A DNA stretch of 9,623 nucleotides from an uncultured Campylobacteraceae bacterium (GTDB lineage: Bacteria > Campylobacterota > Campylobacteria > Campylobacterales > Arcobacteraceae). This document shows positions 1 through 6,242 of this stretch, in pieces. A model generated the notes under the pieces. That model had not been told where the DNA came from, made no database searches, and was given only the letters and a program-made list of their open reading frames with translations. The stretch is from contig CAJXPH010000096.1 in assembly GCA_913057765.1 (NCBI GenBank), positions 1-9,623 of the forward strand. The letters run 5' to 3'. Made by a program: the position numbers and the translations under genes. Each line of letters starts with the position of its first letter. Position 1 is the first letter of the stretch.

Positions 1-49
1 ACGAGATCCTCTCTGGTCTCGTGGGCTCGGAGATGTGTATAAGAGACAG
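1..49. other. Illumina Nextera i7 adapter and index (sequencing artefact)
   Basis: Bases 31-49 read AGATGTGTATAAGAGACAG, the Tn5 mosaic end used in Nextera libraries. Bases 16-30 are the Nextera read-2 overhang (GTCTCGTGGGCTCGG). Bases 8-15 (CCTCTCTG) fit an i7 index, which I recall as the N708 type, and bases 1-7 (ACGAGAT) are the end of the P7 primer. This is untrimmed library oligonucleotide, not genome. It marks the physical end of the assembled contig, and any feature crossing base 50 is artificial. Confidence 0.97.
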
Positions 50-444
50 GAGCAATATATTTAGTATATCTAGGGATTAAACTATTTAAAACACCATTTA
101 AGATAGATAGTGAAAAAGAAAAGTTAAAGAAAGAGGATATAAAGTTATATAAACTATTTACAGAAGCATTTATTGTTGGATCTTCAAATCCTAAAGCATT
201 AGTCTTTTTTACCGCGCTATTCCCTCAGTTTATCAATGAAGGACAAAATAATATATTACACTATAGTTTACTTGTAATTATACTTGGAGTTATCGCATTT
301 ATTTGCATGATGATATATACTATTAGTGCACATTTAATAAAAGACTTATTTAATAAATCTTCTTTATCAAAATACTTTGGTAAAGTAGTTGGTAGTTTAT
401 TTATAAGTTTAGGCGCAGGATTAGCATTTGCTAAAAAATCATAA
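50..444 (+). CDS. LysE/RhtB-family amino-acid exporter, 3' part only
   Basis: The frame is open from the adapter junction to TAA at 442-444, giving about 130 residues of the usual 200-210. Roughly the first 75 residues are lost at the contig end. Family signatures are GAIYLVYLGIKLFK at the start of the fragment (end of a membrane helix), a charged cytoplasmic loop (KIDSEKEKLKKED), then FIVGSSNPKALVFFTALFPQF, which contains the characteristic NPKA..FF....PQF block. Two further hydrophobic helices follow, the last being VVGSLFISLGAGLAF. Known LysE/RhtB proteins are inner-membrane exporters of amino acids or related small metabolites; substrate cannot be told from this fragment. The MOSC gene begins 11 bp downstream on the same strand, so co-transcription is likely. 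The reading frame is intact, so the truncation is an assembly edge rather than a pseudogene. Confidence 0.9.
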
Positions 445-455
445 AAAGGGTAACA

Positions 456-923
456 ATGTCAGGTAAAATCGTAAGTCTTCTTATATCACCAGATAAAAAA
501 AGTTCTATGCAAGAAGTAAATCAAATAGTTTTAGAAGAAGAAAAAGGCATTTTTGGAGATAGATATTATAATCAAGAGGGAACATTTTCTAATAAAGGGG
601 AAATTGAACCTGATAGAGATGTAACTCTAATCGAAATTGAAAAAATAAATGAATTTAATGAAAAATTCAATCAAAATATTTCACATGAAGATTTTAGAAG
701 AAATATTGTTGTATCAAATTGCGATTTAAACTCTTTAGTAGACAAAGAGTTTCAAATTGGTAAAGTAGTTTTAAAAGGTATTAGATTATGTGAACCTTGT
801 GACTATTTAGAAAAAAGACTTACAAGTGAAGACTTTTTAAAAGGAATGATTCACAAAGCTGGATTAAGAGCTCAAATTATCAAAGGCGGAAGTATTGATA
901 TGACTTCGCAATTAGAAGTTTAA
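456..923 (+). CDS. Small MOSC-domain protein
   Basis: A 155-residue single-domain protein. Motifs seen are GIFGDRYY (residues 31-38, the GDRH-like MOSC signature), DVTLIE (55-60), FRRNIVVSN (80-88), IGKVVLKGIRLCEPCDYLEKR (101-121) with Cys112 and Cys115, and HKAGLRAQIIKGG (133-145). In the MOSC family a conserved cysteine is thought to carry sulfur or contact molybdopterin. Stand-alone members such as YiiM/YuaD types are linked to molybdenum-cofactor-dependent reduction of N-hydroxylated compounds or to sulfur transfer. The length fits small MOSC proteins. The start is backed by AAAGGG at 445-450, 5 bp before ATG. It follows the LysE gene by 11 bp, so the two probably share a transcript, but no direct functional link is evident. 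All seven arginine codons are AGA, taken here as native style. No clear terminator follows. Confidence 0.88.
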   Translation: MSGKIVSLLISPDKKSSMQEVNQIVLEEEKGIFGDRYYNQEGTFSNKGEIEPDRDVTLIEIEKINEFNEKFNQNISHEDFRRNIVVSNCDLNSLVDKEFQIGKVVLKGIRLCEPCDYLEKRLTSEDFLKGMIHKAGLRAQIIKGGSIDMTSQLEV

Positions 924-950
924 ATTTATATTAAATCGAGAATTTGGTAT

Positions 951-1067
951 CTAGTTATCTTTTAACAATGATATCAATTCTTCTTTCATATCCTTATATA
1001 TTCGAAACCGTTCAGAGTTTTGTGTCAGGAACAGATAGTCATTAAAATTATATCGTAGTTCAACAAT
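951..1067 (-). other. Possible 3' remnant of a gene, 38 codons, function unknown
   Basis: On the minus strand a 38-codon open stretch without ATG at its 5' end closes with TAG at 951-953. Its translation ends ...LTQNSERFRIYKDMKEEL then ISLLKDN. The composition (charged amphipathic tail after a mixed segment) looks protein-like, yet it starts directly after an in-frame stop. It may be the dead C-terminal end of a lost gene, or chance. It overlaps a 23-bp segment shared with repeat copy B, which competes with the coding interpretation. I recognise no family. Confidence 0.2.
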
Positions 1068-1170
1068 TTAGTTTTAAACTCAGTGAAAGTTACAAAACCT
1101 ACAGATTGTTGAACTTGTTATTATGACTCATCTTTGTAACAATTTATTCATCATTCTTTGTGTCCTATTT
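1004..1170. repeat. Intergenic repeat copy A (composite)
   Basis: This fills most of the 268-bp convergent spacer between the MOSC and AraC genes. Three relations are visible. Bases 1004-1026 match the reverse complement of 6249-6271 at 21 of 23 positions. Bases 1161-1170 are an exact reverse complement of 6243-6252. Bases 1099-1145 match 8321-8367 at 43 of 47 positions. The 8-mer TTTGTGTC occurs at 1019-1026 and again at 1157-1164, so the segment between could be an insertion into a B-type sequence with target duplication. Perfect inverted repeats also lie inside: 1057-1067 with 1105-1115 (11 bp), and 1089-1096 with 1133-1140 (8 bp). No transposase is present. Confidence 0.6.
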
Positions 1171-1191
1171 TTTATTTATAGCTTTTTTATT

Positions 1192-2070
1192 TTATACACT
1201 CCGTATTGGAAGATAAAAAGTTGCATGAATCTCATTTTCTTCTAAGAAGTGATTTTTATGCATAATCACAAAAGAATGATCTGTCGTAGTCTCAAAGCCA
1301 CTATTTGGAAGCCAAGTATGATATGCCCATTTTACAAACCACGCAACTTCTCTATCTCCACCATAAATATCAAAGGCTGCATATAATCCTCCTTTTAGAA
1401 TATTAGAAGGTAAGTTTGTATCTAAGGGATTACTTTGATCTTCGGGACTAATTGCAGCAGTATAAAAACACTTTGTATGCGGGGTAATAGCAGGATTATC
1501 GTGATAAATACCTATTTGCTCATAATTTTCTAATTCATTGGTATAAATTAAGGCTTGAAGTTGTTGCCACTTCTGTTTAGCTTCTTCAACAATATATCCC
1601 TTTTGTCTAATATAATAAATTGTTTTATCTTTAGTTTTTACAATTCTTACCTTAGAAGAATCAAAGTCTGGTAAAGAGTCTTTTAGTAGAGAGTTTTTAA
1701 AAATTGCGTCTGAATAAAGTTTATACCCGCCATTTCTCCATTGCTTTGGAGTTTGTTCAAAACGTTCTTTAAAAGCTTTTATAAAGGATGATTGAGAACT
1801 ATATCCACACATATTGGCTATTTGTGTAATTGACGAATAGTTATTAGTCAAAAGAAGATTTGAAGCTTTTTGAAGTCTAATAGATTTTATAGATTCATAA
1901 ATATTAATATTTAACTGTTCTTTAAAAATATTATGAAGATGTTTTTTACTTACTCCAAAACTTGAAGCAAGTTCATCTATATTGATATTCGTATCAATGT
2001 GTTTGTATATGTAAGACATTGTTTTATTGGCTATTTCAATATGTAAATCACGTGTAATTTTTCTTTGCAT
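1192..2070 (-). CDS. AraC-family regulator with C-terminal GyrI-like effector domain
   Basis: A 292-residue protein. The DNA-binding part is N-terminal: two helix-turn-helix units span about residues 19-115, with IDELASSFGVSKKHLHNIFK (31-50) as the first and ITQIANMCGYSSQSSFIKAF (81-100) as the second, followed by KERFEQTPKQWR. Residues about 138-290 fit the GyrI-like small-molecule-binding fold (GIYHDNPAITP, NILKGGLYAAFDIYGG, WLPNSGFET, closing FYLPIRSV). This Rob-like order, HTH first and effector domain second, is known for cytoplasmic regulators that respond to a small ligand. It is divergent from the EamA-aminotransferase-symporter block and is its most likely regulator (inference). No Shine-Dalgarno sequence precedes the ATG. 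TATAAT lies 5 bp upstream and contains an in-frame TAA, so the start cannot be further upstream and the mRNA may be leaderless. The alternative Met18 has no ribosome site and lies at the first HTH helix. Three of nine arginine codons are CGN. Confidence 0.92.
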   Translation of the reverse strand: MQRKITRDLHIEIANKTMSYIYKHIDTNINIDELASSFGVSKKHLHNIFKEQLNINIYESIKSIRLQKASNLLLTNNYSSITQIANMCGYSSQSSFIKAFKERFEQTPKQWRNGGYKLYSDAIFKNSLLKDSLPDFDSSKVRIVKTKDKTIYYIRQKGYIVEEAKQKWQQLQALIYTNELENYEQIGIYHDNPAITPHTKCFYTAAISPEDQSNPLDTNLPSNILKGGLYAAFDIYGGDREVAWFVKWAYHTWLPNSGFETTTDHSFVIMHKNHFLEENEIHATFYLPIRSV

Positions 2071-2075
2071 ATGTG

Positions 2076-2081
2076 ATTATA
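2076..2081 (-). promoter_or_regulatory. -10 box of the AraC/GyrI gene, leaderless geometry
   Basis: On the minus strand TATAAT is followed by CACAT and then the ATG at 2070. Transcription normally starts 5-8 bp after a -10 box, which puts the start at or next to the A of the start codon. No TTGACA-like -35 box is seen, which is usual for Campylobacterota sigma-70 promoters. The operator-like repeats begin 10 bp upstream of this box, allowing autoregulation. Confidence 0.6.
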
Positions 2082-2090
2082 TCATAAATA

Positions 2091-2145
2091 AACAATTTAT
2101 TGGTTACTTTTAAACAATTTTATTTTCTTAAAATAACAATTTTAT
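2091..2145. promoter_or_regulatory. Candidate AraC operator array: three direct repeats at 22-bp intervals
   Basis: AACAATTTAT begins at 2091, and AACAATTTTAT begins at 2113 and again at 2135. Both steps are exactly 22 bp, two turns of the helix, so all three copies present the same DNA face. AraC proteins bind direct repeats spaced about 21 bp (for example araI1-araI2). The array lies between the divergent AraC/GyrI and EamA genes. It sits about 38 bp upstream of the EamA -10 box (2183) and next to the AraC -10 box, a position suited to activating the operon and controlling the regulator itself. Assignment to this regulator is inference. Confidence 0.6.
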
Positions 2146-2182
2146 AAAGTCATTTGATGAAGAAATAAAAAAGTCAAATAGT

Positions 2183-2188
2183 TATAAT
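2183..2188 (+). promoter_or_regulatory. -10 box of the EamA-aminotransferase-symporter operon
   Basis: TATAAT at 2183-2188 with no clear -35 hexamer, consistent with an activator-dependent or Campylobacterota-type promoter. It would give a 5' leader of about 50 nt. Translation starts after AAAGGAA at 2234-2240, 6 bp before the ATG at 2247. A 6-bp inverted repeat ATTTGA/TCAAAT (2152-2157 and 2173-2178) lies just upstream of the box. Confidence 0.5.
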
Positions 2189-2246
2189 AACTCAAAATCT
2201 ATATACATTCTATATTCATCAAGTAAAAATTGTAAAGGAATTTCAT

Positions 2247-3179
2247 ATGTCAAAAACTATATTAACTGTAGAAGATATTAGTAATACATCTAAAGATCAA
2301 ATGATGGGTTTATTTGCAGCTCTTATTACTGTCTTAATTTGGTCTAGTTATGCTTTATCTCTTAGAATTGGTGCATTAACACCATTAACTTTAGTAGAGT
2401 TAACATTCTTTCGTTATGCAGTACCTGGCTTGATACTATTACCTATATTTATAAAAAGTTTGAAAGATTATGTAAATGTACCACCAATTTATTTATTTGG
2501 AATTATAGTAGGAAGTGGTTTACCATTTTTTCTTTTGTCTGGTTATGGAATGCAATTAACACAAGTAGCATATGGTAGTACTTTAATACCTGGAACAATT
2601 CCTTTATTTGTAACTTTGATAGCAGTAATAGTTTATAAGCAACCTTTGCCAAGTTTTAGACAATGGGGAATAATTGTTATTTGTTGTGGTGTTATTGCAA
2701 TGTTAATGCATGCAGGAAGTAGCTGGGATACAAGTTTACTTTTAGGACAAGGACTTTTTCTCTTGAGTGCTTTTTTATGGTCATTATTTACTATTAGTAT
2801 TCGTCAATCAGGTTTAGCTCCTTTAAAAGTTGCAGCTTTGGCAGCTTTACCAAATGGAGTGATTATCACACTTTGGATTTTACTAACAAGTCCTGAGCTT
2901 GGGTATCAAGCTTTACCAATGTCTGGAGTTATTGGGCAACTCTTAGTTCAAGGTATTATCGTAGGAATTTTCTCAGGAGTATGTTTTAGTGCAGCAATTG
3001 TTAGAATTGGTGCTGAAAAAACATCAGCTATTGGTGCGGCAACACCTGCCGTAGCAACTTTTTTAGCAACTATAATGTTAGGGGAACAAATGGATATTTA
3101 TTTATTATTAGGTATGGGCCTAGTAATTGGTGGTGTATTTTTAGCTAGTGGTGTACTTAATGGTGAGAAGGTGTCGTAA
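2247..3179 (+). CDS. EamA/DMT-superfamily permease (first copy)
   Basis: A 310-residue membrane protein with ten hydrophobic segments in two EamA repeats. The first begins MMGLFAALITVLIWSSYALS (19-38) with the FFRYAVPG motif typical of the first repeat. The second begins LGQGLFLLSAFLWSLFTISI, and the protein ends with the usual GAEKTSAIGAATPAVATFLATIMLGE block and a final hydrophobic helix. Known DMT permeases export amino acids, drugs or metabolites from the inner membrane; the substrate is not visible in sequence. A hydrophilic 18-residue N-terminal tail precedes helix 1. I keep the first ATG because AAAGGAA lies 6 bp before it and nothing comparable precedes Met19/Met20. Its stop overlaps the aminotransferase start by 1 bp (TAATG), so the two are translationally coupled. 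It is the first gene of the block divergent from the AraC/GyrI regulator. Confidence 0.92.
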   Translation: MSKTILTVEDISNTSKDQMMGLFAALITVLIWSSYALSLRIGALTPLTLVELTFFRYAVPGLILLPIFIKSLKDYVNVPPIYLFGIIVGSGLPFFLLSGYGMQLTQVAYGSTLIPGTIPLFVTLIAVIVYKQPLPSFRQWGIIVICCGVIAMLMHAGSSWDTSLLLGQGLFLLSAFLWSLFTISIRQSGLAPLKVAALAALPNGVIITLWILLTSPELGYQALPMSGVIGQLLVQGIIVGIFSGVCFSAAIVRIGAEKTSAIGAATPAVATFLATIMLGEQMDIYLLLGMGLVIGGVFLASGVLNGEKVS

Positions 3180-4363
3180 TGCTAGAATTATTAAATAAAC
3201 CAAAAGGTGATCCAATTATTTCATTAATGACTGCTTTTCAAGAAGATTCTAGAGAAGAAAAAATAGATTTAGGTATTGGTGTTTATAGAGATGAATTTGG
3301 ACAAACACCAGTAATGCAAGCAGTTCGTAATGCTGCAGTGACAATGGCAAGTACTGAAAAAAGTAAAAGTTATATTGGGCTTGTCGGGGATGAACTTTTT
3401 AATAGTGCAGTGCAAAATCTAGTTCTAAATGGTACAGAAGCAATTTCTAGAGCAAGTACACTACAAACTCCTGGAGCAAGTGGAGCTCTTAGGATGCTAG
3501 CAGATTTAATTAAAATGGCACGACCAAATGCACGTGTATGGATTAGTAATCCAAGTTACATAAATCATGGTCCTATTATGAAAAAAGCAGGGCTTGAAGT
3601 ATTTGAATATCCATATTTAGATTTAGAAACTAAACAAGTAGATGAAGAAGCGATGATAAGTGTTGTTAAAACATTGGGCAAAGAAGATGTACTTTTAGTA
3701 CATGGCTGTTGTCACAATCCTAGTGGTGCAGATTTATCCTTAGAAGCTTGGGAACGTATAGCGCAATTGGCACATAAAAATGGTTTTCTTCCTTTTATTG
3801 ATATTGCATATCAAGGATTAGGAGAAGGGCTTGATAAGGATGCTTTAGGACTTAGGATATTAGTAGATAAGGTAGAAGAAGCACTTATCTCTACATCTTG
3901 TTCAAAAAACTTTGGTTTATATCGTGAGAGGACTGGAGCAGCAATAGTAATTGGAAAAACATTGCAAAAAGCAAAAGATGCCAGAATTCATATGGGTGAA
4001 CTAGCACGTGGTTCATATTCAATGCCCCCTGCACATGGGGCAGCTATTGTTGCACATATATTAAATGACCCTATTTTAACAAAACATTGGCAAAGAGAAC
4101 TCGAAGATATGAGAAATAGAGTTCTTAGCTTAAGAAAAGAACTAGTTGATACTTTTCGTGTGCAGACTAATTCAAATAAATTTGATTTTATCGGTTTACA
4201 TAAAGGAATGTTTTCTATGACTGGACTTAATAATATACAAGTTCAAGAACTTAGAGACAATCATTCAATTTATTTAATAGGTGGCAGAATTAATATTGCA
4301 GGATTGAAAGAAGATCAAATTAATCGTGTTATTTCTGCTTTTATTTCAGTTGGAGCACAATAA
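3179..4363 (+). CDS. Class-I PLP aminotransferase, aspartate/aromatic amino-acid type
   Basis: 394 residues, the usual length of fold-type I aspartate/tyrosine aminotransferases (about 396-400). Catalytic landmarks are LGIGVYRDEFGQTPV (31-45), SYIGLVGD (64-71, carrying the active-site Tyr equivalent), LQTPGASGALR (95-105, cofactor phosphate contact), HGCCHNPSGADL (175-186, with Asn180), FIDIAYQG (206-213, with Asp208 for the pyridine nitrogen and Tyr211), SCSKNFGLYRERTG (240-253, with Lys243 as the PLP lysine and Arg251), and GGRINIAGL near the end with Arg370 for the substrate carboxylate. The expected reaction is amino acid + 2-oxoglutarate to 2-oxo acid + glutamate, cytoplasmic. AspC and TyrB types share these motifs, so substrate preference is not settled; an aromatic preference is suggested only by the NSS transporter next door. 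GAGAAGG (3165-3171) inside the EamA gene serves as ribosome site. Eight of 21 arginine codons are CGN, more than in most neighbours. Confidence 0.93.
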   Translation: MLELLNKPKGDPIISLMTAFQEDSREEKIDLGIGVYRDEFGQTPVMQAVRNAAVTMASTEKSKSYIGLVGDELFNSAVQNLVLNGTEAISRASTLQTPGASGALRMLADLIKMARPNARVWISNPSYINHGPIMKKAGLEVFEYPYLDLETKQVDEEAMISVVKTLGKEDVLLVHGCCHNPSGADLSLEAWERIAQLAHKNGFLPFIDIAYQGLGEGLDKDALGLRILVDKVEEALISTSCSKNFGLYRERTGAAIVIGKTLQKAKDARIHMGELARGSYSMPPAHGAAIVAHILNDPILTKHWQRELEDMRNRVLSLRKELVDTFRVQTNSNKFDFIGLHKGMFSMTGLNNIQVQELRDNHSIYLIGGRINIAGLKEDQINRVISAFISVGAQ

Positions 4364-4390
4364 AAAAGTAAATTATAATAAAGGAATACT

Positions 4391-5728
4391 ATGAATAATG
4401 TAAGGTTTAGCCGTATTGGGTTTATCTTAGCGGCAGCAGGAAGTGCTGTAGGACTTGGGAATATTTGGAAATTTCCATATATGACAGGAGAAAATGGTGG
4501 AGGAGCATTTGTTCTTATCTATCTTATTACAATTATTTTTATCGGACTTTCTCTCTTTTTAGCAGAAGTTGTAATGGGACGTTTAAGTAGAGAAGATACT
4601 GTTACTACATTTGAAACATTAGCTCCAAAAAATGGACATCTTTGGAAATATAGTGGATGGATGGCTGTCAACAGTGCTCTAATTCTATCTTTTTATTTAG
4701 TCGTTATAGGTTGGATATTTAAGTATATTTATATTGCAGCTACTACCCTTCCTACAAATATAAAAGATTCAAGTTCTGAATTTGGGGGTATGGTTACAAC
4801 AGATATAACGGGTCAATTACTTCTTTATACACTAGCATTTTTAATAACAGTAGTGATTGTATCTCAGGGAATTAAAAAAGGAATTGAAAAAGCTAATATC
4901 ATTTTGATGCCCTTACTTGTTGTTATTTTAGTAGGACTTTGTTTTTATTCGACTACCTTAGATGGATTTCCTAAAGCCATTGAATTTTTATTTGTACCTG
5001 ATTTTTCAGAGGTTCATTCAAGTTCTATTTTAGCAGCTGTAGGGCATGCTTTTTTTACTCTTTCTTTAGGTATGGGTACGATTATGACTTATTCAGCATC
5101 ATTACCAAAAGAGACTAATCTAGTACGTGCTTCAGCTATTGTTGCTTTGATTGATACTGCTATTGCACTTATTTCAGGAGTAGTGATTTTTGCTATTATC
5201 TTTAGTTTTGGTGCTGAGCCATCTCAAGGACCTGGCTTAGTTTTTATTTCTCTTCCTGCAATTTTACATGATATGGGACTATTAGGTAATATTATTGGTG
5301 TTTTATTCTTTACAGCACTTGCATTTGCTGGAATCACTTCTGCCGTTTCTATTTTAGAGCCAACTACTATGGTTTTAATAAATCGTTTTAAAATTAGCCG
5401 TAAAAAAGCACTTATTATTTTAGGTTCTATGGTATATGCATTAGGAGCAATGGCACTTCTATCAAATATTGAAGGAGTAAAAAGCTACGTAACGTTTTTT
5501 GGTACAGGAACCTTTGATATTTTAGACTTCATAACTGCATCTATTTTCTTACCAATAGCTGGTATGATTATTGCTATTTTTGTTGGATTTGTAGTAGAAA
5601 AAGATCGACTTTACAAATTACTTAATCCATATATGGGTGATAAACTTTTTAGTATTTGGTATTTTGTTATTAAATTCATCACACCATTAGGTGTTATGAT
5701 TGTAATGATAAATAAACTCTTTTTTTAA
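4391..5728 (+). CDS. NSS (SNF) family sodium-coupled amino-acid symporter
   Basis: 445 residues with 11-12 hydrophobic helices, typical of bacterial neurotransmitter:sodium symporters. TM1 carries SRIGFILAAAGSAVGLGNIW then KFPY, followed by GENGGGAF (33-40), the family's sodium and substrate site. TM3 has NSALILSFYLVVIGW with the conserved Tyr. TM6 has FFTLSLGMGTIMTYSASLP with its unwound glycine stretch. TM8 has ALAFAGITSAVSILEP with the Thr-Ser pair of the second sodium site. Known bacterial members (LeuT, Tyt1, TnaT, MhsT) import leucine, tyrosine, tryptophan or other hydrophobic amino acids. Which one cannot be read from sequence alone. The start has AAGGA at 4381-4385, 5 bp upstream, and is 27 bp after the aminotransferase stop, consistent with one operon. 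Six of eight arginine codons are CGN, unlike most genes flanking the block. Confidence 0.94.
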   Translation: MNNVRFSRIGFILAAAGSAVGLGNIWKFPYMTGENGGGAFVLIYLITIIFIGLSLFLAEVVMGRLSREDTVTTFETLAPKNGHLWKYSGWMAVNSALILSFYLVVIGWIFKYIYIAATTLPTNIKDSSSEFGGMVTTDITGQLLLYTLAFLITVVIVSQGIKKGIEKANIILMPLLVVILVGLCFYSTTLDGFPKAIEFLFVPDFSEVHSSSILAAVGHAFFTLSLGMGTIMTYSASLPKETNLVRASAIVALIDTAIALISGVVIFAIIFSFGAEPSQGPGLVFISLPAILHDMGLLGNIIGVLFFTALAFAGITSAVSILEPTTMVLINRFKISRKKALIILGSMVYALGAMALLSNIEGVKSYVTFFGTGTFDILDFITASIFLPIAGMIIAIFVGFVVEKDRLYKLLNPYMGDKLFSIWYFVIKFITPLGVMIVMINKLFF

Positions 5729-5740
5729 TAAGGATTTGAA

Positions 5741-6181
5741 ATGGTAAATATAATAAAAATTGGAATTCTTTTATTACTCTCAAGTGCAGTTTGTTTTGCT
5801 TCATCTAATAAAACTATATTAGAGAGTAAAACAATGCTTATGTACAATGGAAAAATAATAGGTTTTTCACCTATCCTAACTCCTGTTAAAGTGATTAAAG
5901 ATAAAACTTATTTTACACAAAGCAACAAATCAATAGGTTTTTCTCCTATTCTTCCTTTATCAAAAGTGGAGAATAATAGAACAAGAGTAAAAATCAAAGG
6001 TTTTAGAAAAGAGAATTATCCTAATATTGTTTTAGGAGATATGAAAAGAGGTGTGTTATATGCAAAGATTGAAGATGAAAATAATGCAAAAAAAGCTTTT
6101 AAATTACTCAAAAAACATGAAGATGATTATGGTGAAGTTTGGCATGAAGTTGAAGGAGAGTTTTTAATCTCTTTAAAATGA
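5741..6181 (+). CDS. Small secreted/periplasmic protein with an internal duplication, unknown function
   Basis: 146 residues. Residues 1-20 form a signal peptide (Lys near the N-terminus, hydrophobic ILLLLSSAV core, likely cleavage after CFA before SSN), so the protein should be exported. Residues 40-51 (IGFSPILTPVKV) recur at 65-76 (IGFSPILPLSKV), a 25-residue period also visible in the DNA. The rest is hydrophilic: RVKIKGFRKENYP, GVLYAKIEDENNAKKAFKLL, and EVWHEVEGEFLI at the end. The pattern of short strands followed by a VKIKGF-like strand is reminiscent of bacterial SH3-like domains, but this is weak. No catalytic motif or heme/metal motif is seen, and there is only one Cys, inside the signal peptide. 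It begins 12 bp after the symporter stop with AAGGA at 5730-5734, so it is probably the last gene of that operon. A periplasmic partner for the transporters is possible but unproven. Confidence 0.8.
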   Translation: MVNIIKIGILLLLSSAVCFASSNKTILESKTMLMYNGKIIGFSPILTPVKVIKDKTYFTQSNKSIGFSPILPLSKVENNRTRVKIKGFRKENYPNIVLGDMKRGVLYAKIEDENNAKKAFKLLKKHEDDYGEVWHEVEGEFLISLK

Positions 6182-6198
6182 TTTCAATAGCAAAGCTT

Positions 6199-6242
6199 AA
6201 TATTGACGATCAGGAATTCAACATCTCTGATCTGTCAACGTT
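6199..6242 (+). terminator. Strong hairpin after the operon, possible terminator or 3'-end stabiliser
   Basis: TTGACGATCAG (6203-6213) pairs with CTGATC-T-GTCAA (6227-6238) with a single bulged T at 6233, giving 11 base pairs around a 13-nt loop. Two further A-T pairs are possible outside a short mismatch. In such A/T-rich DNA this is a conspicuous stem. It begins 18 bp after the last stop of the operon. No run of T follows, so it is not a classical intrinsic terminator; it could stabilise the mRNA 3' end or belong to the repeat that follows. Confidence 0.45.

Noticed and set aside
1099..1145. Repeat core considered as an integron attC recombination site
   Set aside because: The GTTRRRY/RYYYAAC core pairs and nested arm order of attC are not found; the inverted repeats here interleave instead.
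924..1191. Intrinsic terminators for the convergent MOSC and AraC genes
   Set aside because: Only short A/T stems (for example GATAT/ATATC near 970-989) without a following T-run were found, too weak to annotate.
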